This document shows, piece after piece, positions 1 through 9,513 of a stretch of DNA of 64,000 nt. The stretch covers positions 124,001-188,000 of the forward strand of contig NZ_BMMU01000003.1 of NCBI RefSeq assembly GCF_014646095.1, read 5' to 3'. Source of the DNA: Streptomyces lacrimifluminis (GTDB lineage Bacteria; Actinomycetota; Actinomycetes; Streptomycetales; Streptomycetaceae). A model generated the notes under the pieces. It was given only the letters and a program-made list of their open reading frames with translations, was not told the origin of the DNA and ran no database searches. The position numbers and the translations under genes were made by a program. Within the stretch, counting starts at the first letter, position 1. Every line of letters begins with the position of its first letter.

Positions 1-239
1 GGCATCCTGTCGAGCGTCCAGCCGACCGAGTACTGCGAGATCAGCTCGTCGATGCGCTTCGCGTGCTGCGCGTAGCCCTCGACGAGTTCCATCGTGTACT
101 CGCTGACCGGGGGCTGGCGGGTGTCGGCCCGGGAGAGCCGGATCCAGTCCCCGAGGACCGTCTGGACATCGGCCCCGCGCTGGTCGCCCTCGAAGAGGAT
201 CTGGAAGGCACGCTTGCGGGCCGTGTTGCGGGCAGCCAC
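1..239 (-). CDS. nusB: Transcription antitermination protein NusB (partial, C-terminus outside window)
   Basis: The minus strand from a GTG at 239 stays open to the window edge, giving about 79 N-terminal residues. It begins with an AARNTARKRAFQILFEGD-type stretch, the basic RNA-binding N-terminus of NusB. NusB forms a heterodimer with NusE (S10) on boxA RNA and supports rRNA antitermination. The GTG lies two bases after the efp TAA stop, so the two genes look co-transcribed and possibly translationally coupled. The efp-nusB order is a standard bacterial arrangement. The C-terminal half is beyond base 1, so completeness cannot be judged. Confidence 0.9.
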   Translation of the reverse strand, partial: MAARNTARKRAFQILFEGDQRGADVQTVLGDWIRLSRADTRQPPVSEYTMELVEGYAQHAKRIDELISQYSVGWTLDRM

Positions 240-241
240 GG

Positions 242-808
242 TTAGCTGTTCACCCGGCCGAGGTAGTCGCTCGTACGGGTGTCCACCTTGATCTTCTCAC
301 CGGTGGTGATGAAGAGCGGGACCTGGATCTGGTGGCCGGTCTCCAGCGTGGCCGGCTTGGTGCCGCCCGTGGAGCGGTCGCCCTGGACGCCCGGCTCGGT
401 CTCCTGGATGACGAGCTCGACGGCGGCCGGCAGCTCGACGAAGAGCACCTCGCCCTCGTGCTGCGCGACCGTGGCGGTGAAGCCCTCGATCAGGAAGTTG
501 GCGGCGTCGGCGACGGCCTTGCGGTCCACCATGAGCTGGTCGTAGGTCTCCATGTCCATGAAGACGAAGTACTCGCCGTCCATGTAGGAGAACTGCATGT
601 CGCGCTTGTCGACAGTGGCCGTCTCGACCTTGACACCGGCGTTGAACGTCTTGTCGACGACCTTGCCGGAGAGCACGTTCTTGAGCTTGGTGCGCACGAA
701 GGCAGGGCCCTTGCCGGGCTTGACGTGCTGGAACTCGACGACGGACCAGAGCTGGCCCCCGTCGAGCTTGAGCACAAGGCCGTTCTTGAGGTCGTTCGTG
801 GAAGCCAC
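242..808 (-). CDS. efp: Elongation factor P
   Basis: 188 residues, the normal EF-P length, with the KOW-like N-terminal domain followed by two OB domains. EF-P binds between the P and E sites and rescues ribosomes stalled on polyproline. The tip of the N-terminal loop reads KPGKGPAF, with the functional lysine at about residue 33. The PGKGP loop is the type reported to work without lysine modification in actinobacteria, and no EpmA/EpmB or EarP-like gene is seen nearby. The start is GTG at 808. The stop is two bases before nusB, so the pair is probably one transcript. The upstream M24 gene ends 59 bases away. Confidence 0.97.
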   Translation of the reverse strand: MASTNDLKNGLVLKLDGGQLWSVVEFQHVKPGKGPAFVRTKLKNVLSGKVVDKTFNAGVKVETATVDKRDMQFSYMDGEYFVFMDMETYDQLMVDRKAVADAANFLIEGFTATVAQHEGEVLFVELPAAVELVIQETEPGVQGDRSTGGTKPATLETGHQIQVPLFITTGEKIKVDTRTSDYLGRVNS

Positions 809-867
809 GGTTGCGGAATCTCCTGGACTGACGTGGACGACCCCGGGGCAGACGCGACAGCTCGAAG

Positions 868-1977
868 CTAGAGCGCGAGCAGTTCCTTGGTCGTGATGGT
901 GAGTAGCTCGGGTCCGCCGTCCGCCTCAGGGCGGACGACGAGCGTGTCATCGATCCGGACACCGCCCCGGCCCGGGAGGTGGACCCCCGGTTCGACGGTG
1001 ACCGGCACGCAAGCGTCCAGTTTACCCATGGCCGCGGGGGCGAGCTGCGGCTCCTCGTCGATTTCGAGCCCGACACCGTGTCCGGTGAGCTCCGGAAGGC
1101 GGTCCGCGTACCCCGCGGAGTCCAGCACCTGGCGTGCCGCGCGGTCCACGTCACGGTAGGCGGCGCCGGGTGTCAGGGCCTCCCGTCCAGCGCGCTGGGC
1201 TGCGAAGACGAGGTCGTAGAGCTCGATCTGCCAGTCGGCCGGCGAGGTCCCGATGACGAACGTGCGGCCGATTTCACAGCGGTATCCGCGGTAGACGGCG
1301 CCGAGACAAACAGAGAGGAAGTCTCCTTCTTCCACGCGCCGATCGGTGGGCCGATGCCCCCGGCGGCCGGAGTGGGGCCCGGTGGCGACGGCGGTCGCGA
1401 AGGCGGGCCCGTCGGCACCGTGATCGACGAGCCGCCGCTCCAGTTCGAGGGCGAGATGTCTCTCCGTACGCCCGACGAGGATGGACTCCAGCAGCTCACC
1501 GAGCGCCTGGTCGGCGATCTCGGCGGCGATCCGCAGACAGGCGATCTCCGCCTCGTCCTTGACGAGGCGGAGCTGCTCGACGGCGCCACCGAGGTCGGCG
1601 AGGCGCAGCCGGGGTGCGACCGAGCCGATGGCGCGATGCCGGGCCACGGTCAGATGGTGTTCCTCGACGGCGAGGGACTCGGCGCCCTGCGCGGCGGCGA
1701 GATCCGCGGCGGCGACGGCCGGATCACCGCCGGGCGCGGACAGGGCGTGCACGCGCAGGGCCTCGTCCGGACGGCTTCCCTCGGGGAGCCGGTCGTCCTC
1801 GGGTCCCGCCCACACGAGCAGGTCCTCGCGCTTTCCCAGCAGCAGTACGGCTCCCTGCGGGGCCGCGCCTGCGAGATACCGCACATTGGCGGCCCGGGAG
1901 ACCAGCGCTCCCGCACTGCCGCCCGCGTGACACCGCTCCCGAAGCCGCGCTCTGCGCGCCGCGTACACCTCTGACAT
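868..1977 (-). CDS. M24-family aminopeptidase P-like protein with substituted metal ligands
   Basis: 369 residues. An N-terminal creatinase-type domain (about 1-150) is followed by a pita-bread M24 domain (about 160-369), the architecture of Xaa-Pro aminopeptidases. Known M24 enzymes bind two metals through D, D, H, E, E. Here the first site reads VCLG where VDxG is expected, the second reads CEIGRT where SDxTRT is expected, and the last reads GVRIDD where GVRIED is expected. The GHGVGL histidine and the VEPG glutamate remain. Three of five ligands therefore differ, two of them conservatively. The product could be a pseudo-enzyme or have altered metal use. The start is the ATG of MSEVYAARR; the gene lies directly upstream of efp on the same strand. 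Confidence 0.85.
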   Translation of the reverse strand: MSEVYAARRARLRERCHAGGSAGALVSRAANVRYLAGAAPQGAVLLLGKREDLLVWAGPEDDRLPEGSRPDEALRVHALSAPGGDPAVAAADLAAAQGAESLAVEEHHLTVARHRAIGSVAPRLRLADLGGAVEQLRLVKDEAEIACLRIAAEIADQALGELLESILVGRTERHLALELERRLVDHGADGPAFATAVATGPHSGRRGHRPTDRRVEEGDFLSVCLGAVYRGYRCEIGRTFVIGTSPADWQIELYDLVFAAQRAGREALTPGAAYRDVDRAARQVLDSAGYADRLPELTGHGVGLEIDEEPQLAPAAMGKLDACVPVTVEPGVHLPGRGGVRIDDTLVVRPEADGGPELLTITTKELLAL

Positions 1978-2057
1978 GCCCCGAGCGTAAGAGCGCGCAC
2001 GGCTTGCCGCCGGTCGGAGAGGGCCGACCGGGCGGGAGGTGGAGGCACGCCGTAGGT

Positions 2058-2153
2058 TTCGCCCCCGCCGCCCTTGCCCGCCCCGTCTCGGGGGCGCTGC
2101 CTCCGAACCCCCGCTCCTCGAACGCCGGAGAAGCTGACATACCAGCCCGACCG
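2058..2153. repeat. Dispersed palindromic intergenic repeat, copy A
   Basis: This fills much of the 319-base gap between the M24 gene and the P-loop gene, both on the minus strand. It begins with a TTCGCCCCCGCCGCCC block and continues through CGGGGGCGCTGCCTCCGAAC and CCCCGCTCCTCGAACGCCGG to GCTGACATACCAGCCCG. Blocks of the same sequence and order recur at 16509-16699, 33255-33355 and 41236-41310. It has internal inverted GGGGGCG/CCCCCGC pieces able to form a hairpin. I see no gene in this gap. Confidence 0.8.
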
Positions 2154-2296
2154 AAGCTGGGGTGCGGGACGGACAGGGGCGGCGGGAGCGACCACTCGTT
2201 CGGCCCACCGGGACGTGGCGATCACCGGTCGGTGTCCGGTAGGCACGCGCCCGGAGCCGGGCGTACCCTGCCCCGCTTGCGAGGCGCGCGGCCCGT

Positions 2297-3202
2297 CTAC
2301 CACTTGGGCGGGCTGGCCAGCAGCCGCGCGAGGACGTCGTCCAGGACTTGGGCCGTCGCCGGTACGTCGAGCTGGGAGTTGTCGATGATCGGGAGCCCGG
2401 AGCCGTACCAGCCCGCCATCCGGCCGTGGATGCGGGCGACCTCCTCGTCCGTGAGGCGGCGGTTGCCCGAGCGCTCGGCGTTGCGCTCCAGGACGATCTC
2501 CAGGCCGGGCAGCAGCACGACCGGCAACAGGCCGGGCCCGACGTGCCGCTTCCAGCCGCCGAGGCCGATGACCGGGCGGTCGGGGAAGACCGCGTCGTCG
2601 AGGATGCACGAGATGCCGTTGGCCAGGAAGTTGCGCGCGGCGAAGCCGCAGGTGCGGCGGGCGAGACGATACTGCGCCTCGGAATGGTCGTTCCACCCCG
2701 ACTGCGGGTCGGCGAAGCCCGAGCGGACCCATTCGCGTACGTCGTCGAGGCTGATGTGCGCGGTGGGCACCCGGCGATGGTCCGCCCAGTACTTGGCGAC
2801 ACTCGTCTTCCCGGCGCCCGCGGGGCCGATCAGCAGCACGGCGAGGGGCACGGAGGCAGGATCGACGGGGCCCGTGGCGGGCGGCGGACCCGGCGTCGGG
2901 ACGAAGTCGCCCTGCGGCAACCGCATATGGCCGGTGGTGTCCGGCGTGGGCGGCACCGGGGCATGCTGCGGAACGGGAGCGTGTTGGGGGACCGGCGGAT
3001 GCTGTGCCTGCGGGCCCGGTCCCGAGGCGCCTGTGCCGGGGTAGACCGGCGCCGGAGCCGGTGGCCGGCTCGGGGGTGCGGAACCCGGGTGCGCGCCCGG
3101 GTGTTGCTGCCCCGCGTGCGGGGCGGCCGACGACCAGTCGGCGCCCGGTCCTTGCCCCGGCTGGTGGGGCGGCGGCAGCGGAGACCCCACTGCGTCCTGC
3201 AT
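2297..3202 (-). CDS. P-loop ATPase/kinase-like protein with proline-rich N-terminus
   Basis: 301 residues from an ATG at 3202, chosen because a GGAG lies nine bases upstream; a further in-frame ATG at 3217 lacks one. Residues 1 to about 110 are low complexity and rich in Pro, Gly, His and Gln. The rest is a P-loop domain with Walker A GPAGAGKTSVAKYWA and a SLDDVREW segment placed like the nucleoside/zeta-toxin-type kinase core. A basic ERNAERSGNRRLTDEE region resembles a kinase lid. The substrate is unknown. The gene lies between aroB and the M24 gene in the same orientation, probably in the same long transcription unit. The Pro-rich part suggests a protein-protein contact arm; that is inference. 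Confidence 0.75.
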   Translation of the reverse strand: MQDAVGSPLPPPHQPGQGPGADWSSAAPHAGQQHPGAHPGSAPPSRPPAPAPVYPGTGASGPGPQAQHPPVPQHAPVPQHAPVPPTPDTTGHMRLPQGDFVPTPGPPPATGPVDPASVPLAVLLIGPAGAGKTSVAKYWADHRRVPTAHISLDDVREWVRSGFADPQSGWNDHSEAQYRLARRTCGFAARNFLANGISCILDDAVFPDRPVIGLGGWKRHVGPGLLPVVLLPGLEIVLERNAERSGNRRLTDEEVARIHGRMAGWYGSGLPIIDNSQLDVPATAQVLDDVLARLLASPPKW

Positions 3203-3367
3203 CCGGTGCCACTCCATCTCGTACAGGCGATTGGCGCTGGCAGGCGGGGCACGGACCCCGCTCGCCACCGAACGGTACCGTCCCGGGCCGCCGTTTGGTG
3301 AACGGCCCGGAACGGCCCGAAGTGCCCGTCGCCACACGCGAATCGGGCCAAGCGCCCGAGCGGGGAG

Positions 3368-4970
<1,603 letters not shown>

Positions 4971-4974
<4 letters not shown>

Positions 4975-6155
4975 CGGACGATCAGGTGTTCGAGGTAGGA
5001 CTCCACATTGCGGCGGGTCTCGGGCACGCTGTCGCCACCGAACTTCTCCACGACCGCGTCGGCCAGGACGAGGGCGACCATCGCCTCGGCGACGATGCCG
5101 GCCGCCGGAACAGCGCACACGTCGGAGCGCTGGTGGTGGGCCTGGGTCGCCTCGCCGGTGACCACGTCGACGGTCTGCAGGGCGCGCGGCACGGTCGCGA
5201 TCGGCTTCATCGCGGCCCGCACGCGGAGCAGCTCACCCGTGGACAGGCCGCCCTCGGTGCCACCGGAACGGCCGGTCGCGCGCCGGATGCCGTCGTCGGT
5301 CGGGACGATCTCGTCGTGCGCCTTCGAGCCGGGCACGCGCGCGAGGTCGAAGCCGTCGCCGACCTCGACGCCCTTGATGGCCTGGATGCCCATCAGCGCG
5401 GCGGCCAGCCGCGCGTCGAGGCGCCGGTCCCAGTGCACGTGCGAGCCCAGGCCCACCGGCACGCCGTACGCCAGCACCTCGACCACACCACCGAGGGTGT
5501 CGCCGTCCTTGTGGGCCTGGTCGATCTCCGCGACCATCGCCTTCGACGCGTCCGCGTCCAGGCAGCGCACCGGGTCCGCGTCCAGCTTCTCGACGTCGGA
5601 GGGCTTGGGGTAGACGCCGTAGGGCGCCTTCGCCGCCGCCAGTTCGACGACGTGCGAGACGATCTCGATCCCGGCCGCCGCCTTCAGGAACGAGCGGGCC
5701 ACCGCGCCCAGCGCCACCCGCGCCGCGGTCTCACGCGCGGAGGCGCGTTCCAGGATCGGGCGGGCCTCGTCGAAGCCGTACTTCTGCATGCCCGCGAGGT
5801 CGGCGTGACCGGGGCGGGGGCGGGTCAGCGGGGCGTTGCGGGCGAGCCCGGCCAGGATGTCCGGATCCACCGGGTCGGCCGCCATCACCTGCTCCCACTT
5901 CGGCCACTCGGTGTTGCCGACCATCACCGCGACCGGCGAGCCCATGGACAGACCGTGCCGCACGCCGCCGAGGAAGGTGATCTCGTCCTGCTCGAACTTC
6001 ATCCGGGCACCGCGCCCATAGCCGAGCCGCCGCCTCGCCAGGTGGTCCGCCACCAGCTCCGTGGTGATCGGCACGCCGGCGGGAAGACCCTCCAACGTCG
6101 CGACAAGAGCGGGACCGTGGGACTCCCCCGCGGTCAACCAGCGCAACCTGCTCAA
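4971..6155 (-). CDS. aroC: Chorismate synthase
   Basis: 394 residues, the normal length. The enzyme eliminates phosphate from EPSP to form chorismate, using reduced FMN. The N-terminus [17 protein letters not shown] contains the GESHG signature. The RxSxRET-like [13 protein letters not shown] and the RSGGTEGG segments are present. The first codon is TTG (6155-6153), preceded by GAGGAG at five bases. The nearby ATG upstream is in another frame. The stop overlaps aroK. About 165 non-coding bases separate it from aroE, so it may also have its own promoter. Confidence 0.97.
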
Positions 6156-6321
6156 CGGTGCTCCTCATACTCGCGCCCTGGTACTGCCCTGCGTACGCGC
6201 GTCCTCGCGTACGGCGACGGCGTGACCGGGTGCGCGGCCCTGGCCCGCCACCCCGATCCTCCCACGTCCGGGCCGGATGGCTGATCGGCGGTCCAGCAAA
6301 CGGACGGGGAACGGAATGGGG

Positions 6322-7176
6322 TCAGCGATCGGCCAGTGCCTTCTCGCCCGCCCTGCGCATCGCGCCCAGCGGGCCCGGGACGATCCCGGTCATCTGCTCC
6401 ACCTGAAGCACCGCCTGGTGCACCAGCAGGTCGAGTCCGCTCACGACCGCCCCGCCGTACGCCGACCAGCGGGCCGCGAGATCGGTCGGCCAGGGGTGGT
6501 AGAGCACGTCGAACAGGGTCGCGGGCCGTTCCGGGACCGCACGGGAGAGTTCGTCCGTCGCACCGGCCGGGGTCGTGGCGATCACCAGCGGGGCGTGCAG
6601 CGCCCGGGCGGCGCCCGCCCAGTCCGCCGTACGGAGTTCGACGTCGAGGCGTTCGCCCCACTGCCGCATCTCCGCGGCCCGGGCCTCGCTGCGGACGTAC
6701 ACGACGACCTCGCCGGTGCAGATCCGGGCCAGCGCGGCGAGCGCGGAGGAGGCGGTGGCACCGGCGCCGAGGATCGCGGCGGAGTCGACCTGTTCGATGC
6801 CGTGCTCGCGCAGGGCGCCCACGATCCCCGGGATGTCGGTGTTGTCGCCGACGCATCGCCCGTCCGCGCCGAACACGACGGTGTTGACGGCCTCGACCGA
6901 CGCGGCCGTCTCGCTGACCTCGTCCAGCAGCGGGATGACCGCCCGCTTCAGCGGCATCGTGAGCGACAGCCCCGCCCACTCGGGCCCGAGCCCTCCGAGG
7001 AACTCCGGCAGTCCCGCCTCGTCGACCTCGAAGCGGTCGTACGTCCAGCCGGTGAGCCCCAGTTCCTCGTACGCGGCGCGGTGCAGCACCGGGGAGAGGG
7101 AATGGGCGATCGGGGAACCGAGCACCGCGGCCCGGTAGCCCTCTCCGTGCTCAGCTGCCGCTTTTGCGTTGTGCAT
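6322..7176 (-). CDS. aroE: Shikimate dehydrogenase
   Basis: 284 residues. The enzyme reduces 3-dehydroshikimate with NADPH. The substrate-binding SLSP is near residue 26, the catalytic lysine in TMPLKRAV, and the paired aspartate in GDNTDIPG. The nucleotide-binding GAGATASSALAAL lies in the C-terminal Rossmann domain. The start is the only good ATG (MHNAKAAAEHGEGYRA). It overlaps the end of mltG by 26 bases, so the two are probably co-translated. The first dozen residues are poorly conserved in this family, so the true start might be slightly downstream. Confidence 0.95.
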   Translation of the reverse strand: MHNAKAAAEHGEGYRAAVLGSPIAHSLSPVLHRAAYEELGLTGWTYDRFEVDEAGLPEFLGGLGPEWAGLSLTMPLKRAVIPLLDEVSETAASVEAVNTVVFGADGRCVGDNTDIPGIVGALREHGIEQVDSAAILGAGATASSALAALARICTGEVVVYVRSEARAAEMRQWGERLDVELRTADWAGAARALHAPLVIATTPAGATDELSRAVPERPATLFDVLYHPWPTDLAARWSAYGGAVVSGLDLLVHQAVLQVEQMTGIVPGPLGAMRRAGEKALADR

Positions 7177-8902
7177 TGAATTGACGGACCAACTCTTCGT
7201 GTTCGGACAAGGTCTTGGTGAACTTCGTCGTCTTGCCGTCGAGGGAGATGAAGAACATCCACCCACCGCCGTCGGGGTTCAGTGCGGCTTTCAGCGCCTC
7301 GTCGCCCGGATTCCCGATCGGCCCGGGCGGCAGACCCTTGTAGAAGTACGTGTTGTACGGGTCGTCGTAGTTCCGGATCTCCGACGTCGAGATATCGATC
7401 TTGCTCTGGTTCTTGAGGTAGTTGTACGTCGAGTCGAATTCGAGCTTCTGGTTGGTGATGTCGTTCGACGTCTTGAGGCGGTTGTAGATGACAGAGGCCA
7501 TCTTCTTGAAGTCGTCGTGCGTCACGCCCTCGGCCTGGACGAGACTCGCGACCGTGATGACCTGTAGCGGACCGTCGAGGTCGAGTTCCTTGGCCTTCGC
7601 TTCGAGGTCGAGCGTGCCGTATGTCGCGTTGGCCTGTGCCACCATTTCCTTCAGGACCTCCGCGGGTTTCATACCCTTGGCAGCGGGATAGGTCGCCGGG
7701 TAAAGGAAACCTTCCAGCGGATCCTTGATGTTCTCGCTGTCGTTCGCCCAATCCGGAAGTCCGAGGTTCCTGTAGTCCGCCTTGGCAACCTTCGCGGTGG
7801 CACCCTTGGGAAGGCCGAGTTGTTTATCGATCGCCTCGTAGACCTGGACGTTTCGCCAGCCGGGGGCAACGATCAGATTGTTCTGGCTCTTGGGGTCGAG
7901 CATCAACGCGACGGCACTCTTGGCGGACATCTCTTTGTTCAGGACATAGACGCCGGCCTGGATCTTCTTCCCGTCGGGATTCTCCGACTGCGCCGAGACA
8001 AAGGCGTCGACACTCTTGACGACGCCCTTCGCCTTCAACTCGTTGGCGATCTCGTAACCGCCCGCACCCTTGGGGATCTCGACCGTCACCGTCGCACTCG
8101 TGCCGTCACCCGCGTAGTCGGGCGCCTCGCCGAAACGATTTTGGTAGAACTGGTACCCGAAATACCCGATTCCGGCGATGCCGCCACCGAACACCAGGAC
8201 GACCACCAGGCAGGCGATTCCGTTGCGGCTCTTCTTGGTCTTGCCGCCCTTCCCACCCTTGTCGCCATCACGGCCCTTCCGGTCACCCCGGCCCCGACGC
8301 CCTCCCGGCTCCTCGGGCTCGTCGCCATCGTCACCGCCCGCGAAGAAGGCGTGCTCGCCCTGATCGGGGCCGGGGTCCCAGCCGACCTGCGGTTCCCGTT
8401 CCGGCTCCGGTTCGGGTTCCGGCTCGGCACGGCGCCTGGCCGGCGGCTCGGGCGGCGGGTACGCGTCGGGCGTGCCGTAGTAGTCGGGCTGCTCACCGCC
8501 GTACGCGGCGGCCTGCTGGGCGTACGGGTCCGTGGGGTCGGCGACGTACGGGACCTGCGCCTGCTGTCCGGCGTCCCAGCCACCGTTCGCGTACTGCTGC
8601 TGACCCGGATCGATGTACTGCTGCGGGTACTGCTGATGCTGGGCTTGCTGCTGGTACTGCTGTGGGTACTGCTGGTTCGGGTACTGCTGCTGCGCCTGAC
8701 CGTAGGCGGCCTGCTGGCCGTCGGTGCCCCAGTCGCCGTACTGCGACTGCTGCGGCTGTTCCTGCTGCGGGTAGTGCTGCGGCTGGCCGCCGTAGGAGGA
8801 CTGGTCGGCCTGGGCCTGCTGTCCTTCCCATCCGACGTCCCCGTACAACGGGTCCTCCGGATGCCACGGTTCGGAGCCTGAGCCCCGGCCATACTCAGTC
8901 AT
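7151..8902 (-). CDS. mltG: Endolytic murein transglycosylase MltG (YceG-like)
   Basis: 583 residues, much longer than the roughly 340 of E. coli MltG because of a long cytoplasmic N-terminus. Residues 1 to about 205 are low complexity: first Gln/Tyr/Pro repeats, then an acidic/basic Gly-rich linker. One transmembrane helix (CLVVVLVFGGGIAGIGYF) follows. The extracytoplasmic YceG domain carries the catalytic glutamate region in VASLVQAEG. MltG cleaves nascent glycan strands near the membrane and is linked to terminating glycan synthesis. The start is the ATG of MTEYGRGSG. It lies 125 bases downstream of ruvX and overlaps aroE. Confidence 0.93.
   Translation of the reverse strand: MTEYGRGSGSEPWHPEDPLYGDVGWEGQQAQADQSSYGGQPQHYPQQEQPQQSQYGDWGTDGQQAAYGQAQQQYPNQQYPQQYQQQAQHQQYPQQYIDPGQQQYANGGWDAGQQAQVPYVADPTDPYAQQAAAYGGEQPDYYGTPDAYPPPEPPARRRAEPEPEPEPEREPQVGWDPGPDQGEHAFFAGGDDGDEPEEPGGRRGRGDRKGRDGDKGGKGGKTKKSRNGIACLVVVLVFGGGIAGIGYFGYQFYQNRFGEAPDYAGDGTSATVTVEIPKGAGGYEIANELKAKGVVKSVDAFVSAQSENPDGKKIQAGVYVLNKEMSAKSAVALMLDPKSQNNLIVAPGWRNVQVYEAIDKQLGLPKGATAKVAKADYRNLGLPDWANDSENIKDPLEGFLYPATYPAAKGMKPAEVLKEMVAQANATYGTLDLEAKAKELDLDGPLQVITVASLVQAEGVTHDDFKKMASVIYNRLKTSNDITNQKLEFDSTYNYLKNQSKIDISTSEIRNYDDPYNTYFYKGLPPGPIGNPGDEALKAALNPDGGGWMFFISLDGKTTKFTKTLSEHEELVRQFNAQRKSGS
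8551..8821 (-). repeat. Gln/Tyr/Pro-rich coding repeat in the MltG N-terminus
   Basis: The DNA repeats units close to TACTGCTGCGGGTACTGCTG. The encoded stretch, about residues 28-117 of MltG, consists of imperfect QQYPQQY, QQQYPNQQY and HQQYPQQY units. The repeats are not exact, so they look like an old tandem expansion within a disordered cytoplasmic tail. Confidence 0.8.
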
Positions 8903-9027
8903 CAATCCCCTAGAGCCGCGAGGCGGCCGATCACGCGGCCCCCACATCGCCGCTACCGTTCCGCCTCTTACTGTGCGGCTACTGTTCGAACAGAGCCACA
9001 ATCGCGCGGAACGTTACCGTATCGCGA

Positions 9028-9513
9028 TCAGATGACCACTTCGACGCCCTCGCCGGGTGCTTTACCTGACACCCGTTCGGATTCCAGGGCCTGCTGCAGG
9101 ATGATCACGGCTGCGGCCTGGTCAATGACCGATCTGCCCTTTTTCGATGTCACGCCCGAAGCACGCAGTCCCTGACTGGCCGTCACCGTCGTCATACGTT
9201 CGTCCACCAGACGCACCGGGATTGGCGCGATCAGGACGGCCAGCTGCTGGGTGAACCCGCGGACTTTCACGGCGGCGGGGCCCTCGCTCCCCTTGAGGGA
9301 GCGAGGGAGGCCGACGACGACCTCGATGGGTTCGTACTCGTCGACGAGTTGCTTCAACCTGCGCTGAGCTGCGGGAACGTCTCGGCCCGGGACCGTCTCC
9401 ACCGGAGTGGCGAGGATCCCGTCGGGGTCGCACGAGGCGACCCCGATGCGGGCGTCCCCGACGTCGATCGCGAGTCGACGGCCGCGGCGCATGGCGTTGT
9501 CGTCGCCGCTCAC
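9028..9513 (-). CDS. ruvX: Holliday junction resolvase-like protein RuvX/YqgF
   Basis: 161 residues. The RNase H-like fold begins with [16 protein letters not shown], which carries the first catalytic aspartate. [11 protein letters not shown] and [10 protein letters not shown] supply the other conserved segments, with [10 protein letters not shown] near the end. Family members process 5' pre-16S rRNA ends or act on junctions. The GTG start at 9513 overlaps the alaS stop as GTGA; a second in-frame ATG lies seven codons on. The alaS-ruvX-mltG-aro order is widespread in actinobacteria. Confidence 0.93.
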   Translation of the reverse strand: MSGDDNAMRRGRRLAIDVGDARIGVASCDPDGILATPVETVPGRDVPAAQRRLKQLVDEYEPIEVVVGLPRSLKGSEGPAAVKVRGFTQQLAVLIAPIPVRLVDERMTTVTASQGLRASGVTSKKGRSVIDQAAAVIILQQALESERVSGKAPGEGVEVVI

